Source: Peptococcaceae bacterium (GTDB lineage: Bacteria > Bacillota > DSM-12270 > Thermacetogeniales > Thermacetogeniaceae). Taken from it: a stretch of 5,967 bases of DNA. Positions within the stretch are counted from its first letter, which is position 1. Every line of letters begins with the position of its first letter. Below, in pieces: positions 4,764-5,967 of the stretch. The stretch is taken from NCBI GenBank assembly GCA_003132605.1, contig PKYJ01000021.1, positions 1,820 to 7,786 of the forward strand. Direction: 5' to 3'. The notes under the pieces were generated by a model. That model had not been told where the DNA came from and did no database searches. It saw nothing but the letters and a program-made list of their open reading frames with translations. The translations under genes were made by a program, and so were the position numbers.

Positions 4764-5967
4764 GCAGCTTGTCCCGGGCGGCGCTGAGGGCGGCCTGGTA
4801 GATCTCCTTGAGGCTGGTCCCCGTTTCTTCGGCCAGCTTGGCGCAGTCTTCGTACTCCGGCGCCAGGTTGAAGTACTCCCGGGCGCCATCCGGCCGCCGG
4901 GCGTAGCCGAGCTTGACCGGGACCGTCCCATAGGGGGTGGTCACCTCTTCCATAGCCCGGAACAACTTGAGCCGCCCGGCCGGGTACCAGCGCAGGCCGA
5001 GGGCGGAGCTTTCCCGGAACAGGATGCGGGTCAGGGCGAGCAGCTTTTCCCGGGGGGAGAGCATGGTGATGATGTTGCCGGGCCTCCCCTTTTTCATTAC
5101 CGTGGGGGTGAAGAGTACGTCGATGGCGCCGCTCCGCTCCAGTTGCGCCCTGAGATAGGGCAGCAACTCGGGGTTGAGGTCGTCCAACTGTGTCTCCAGC
5201 ACCAGCACCATGTCCTCGTCAAAGACGGCATCCGGAACTGCCGCACCGGGCACGGCGCCGGTCGTCGCTGCATCCTCACCCAGCCAGGCCCTGAGCACGT
5301 TGGGCTGTTGGGGCAGGTCGCCGCTTCCCGCCCCGTAGCCGAACCGCTCCCAGCGGGCCAGGGGCGGTGGGCCGAAGCCGGAGGCCAGGGATACCGCCAG
5401 AACTGCGCCGGTGGGGGTGACCAGTTCTGCTTCCAGGGATACACCATAGGTGGGAACATTCTTGATCAGCCGCAGGGTAGCCGGCGCCGGCAGTGGCAGC
5501 AGGCCGTGCCTTGTCATGATGCTGCCCCCGGCTAGGGGCAGCGGCGAGACCAGTACCTGCTCCACGCCCAGATAGGAGACGGCGGCGAATGTCCCGGCCA
5601 GGTCGAGCAGAGTATCCAGGCCGCCGATCTCGTGGAAGTGCACCTCTTCCAGATCGGTGCCGTGCACTCCCGCCTCCGCTTCCGCCAGACACAGCAGGGC
5701 GGCCTCGGCCCGCTCCCGGACCGCTGCCGGCAGGCTGCTATGGCGCAAGATTTCCTGCAGGCTGCGCAGGCTTCGCCCGGTTGGCTGGTCTGAAGCCGCC
5801 CTGGCCTGCAGTTGGGTTGCCTGTATGCCTCTTTTTGACACCCGCCTGGCTTCCAGCAGGATGTCGACTCCCAACTGGGCCACCACCTGCTTCAGAAGAT
5901 CCAGGGGGACCCCCAGGTCGAGCAGGGCGGACAGGCACATGTCGCCGCTGATTCCGGAAAAGCAGTC
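4753..5967 (-). CDS. larC: Nickel-pincer cofactor biosynthesis protein LarC (5' end outside window)
   Basis: LarC is the CTP-dependent nickel insertase that puts Ni into pyridinium-3,5-bisthiocarboxylic acid mononucleotide, the last step in making the nickel-pincer nucleotide cofactor of lactate racemase LarA and related enzymes. The frame is open to the right edge; its first visible residues DCFSGISGDM are the conserved LarC N-terminus, so only a few codons are missing. Counting from the ATG at 5940 (internal to the gene), motifs are HFHEIGGLDTLLD (101-113), SPLPLAGG and HGLLPLPAPATL (132-156), LETQLDDLNPELL (248-260) and VMKKGRPGNI (281-290), followed by the family's PEYEDC segment near the C-terminus. 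About 400 residues in one uninterrupted frame matches full-length LarC; in Lactobacillus plantarum the protein is split into larC1 and larC2 joined by ribosomal frameshifting. It converges on the tautomerase gene. LarB and LarE would be expected upstream, beyond the right edge. Confidence 0.93.
   Translation of the reverse strand, partial: DCFSGISGDMCLSALLDLGVPLDLLKQVVAQLGVDILLEARRVSKRGIQATQLQARAASDQPTGRSLRSLQEILRHSSLPAAVRERAEAALLCLAEAEAGVHGTDLEEVHFHEIGGLDTLLDLAGTFAAVSYLGVEQVLVSPLPLAGGSIMTRHGLLPLPAPATLRLIKNVPTYGVSLEAELVTPTGAVLAVSLASGFGPPPLARWERFGYGAGSGDLPQQPNVLRAWLGEDAATTGAVPGAAVPDAVFDEDMVLVLETQLDDLNPELLPYLRAQLERSGAIDVLFTPTVMKKGRPGNIITMLSPREKLLALTRILFRESSALGLRWYPAGRLKLFRAMEEVTTPYGTVPVKLGYARRPDGAREYFNLAPEYEDCAKLAEETGTSLKEIYQAALSAARDKLQKG

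Noticed and set aside
4687..5535. Long 282-codon plus-strand frame opposite larC
   Set aside because: It is antisense to a clear LarC gene, its residues match no family I recognise, and long shadow frames are expected in GC-rich DNA.

Overview
The window is about 60% G+C and looks like a chromosomal segment from a Gram-positive, probably Firmicutes/Clostridia-type (Peptococcaceae- or Moorella-like) bacterium. This is inferred from a Soj/Spo0J-type parA-parB pair, AGGAGG-class ribosome binding sites, GTG starts, a YkgJ cysteine-cluster protein, a SufS-like 'cysteine desulfurase family' enzyme and the nickel-cofactor enzyme LarC. Soj/Spo0J with an adjacent parS normally lie near the replication origin, so the segment is probably origin-proximal. 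No sequence search was possible.

Left part (1-800): the tail of an unidentified gene ends in an ATGA overlap with a YkgJ-type cysteine-cluster protein (46-681). A roughly 235-base gap then holds overlapping inverted repeats (718-767), a candidate promoter (772-800), a strong Shine-Dalgarno (812-817) and a perfect 16-base palindromic parS site (861-876).

Centre (918-3661): parA (soj), parB (spo0J) and a PLP-dependent cysteine desulfurase follow one another with 11- and 17-base overlaps, so they are probably one translationally coupled operon. ParA and ParB act with parS in chromosome segregation. The desulfurase mobilises sulfur from cysteine and has no obvious mechanistic link to segregation.

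Right part (3662-5967): after a 171-base gap with a weak terminator-like structure comes a CoA-pyrophosphatase-like NUDIX hydrolase. It is followed by a small 4-oxalocrotonate tautomerase-like gene whose frame is complete except for one in-frame TAG at codon 37. Converging from the right edge is larC, which inserts nickel into the nickel-pincer nucleotide cofactor; its first codons lie outside the window.

The two most notable points are the single amber codon in the otherwise intact tautomerase, and parS lying between an AGGAGG/TTG start signal and the conventional ParA start, inside an in-frame N-terminal extension. No RNA genes, CRISPR arrays or insertion sequences were seen, and no gene-free stretch exceeds 300 bases.
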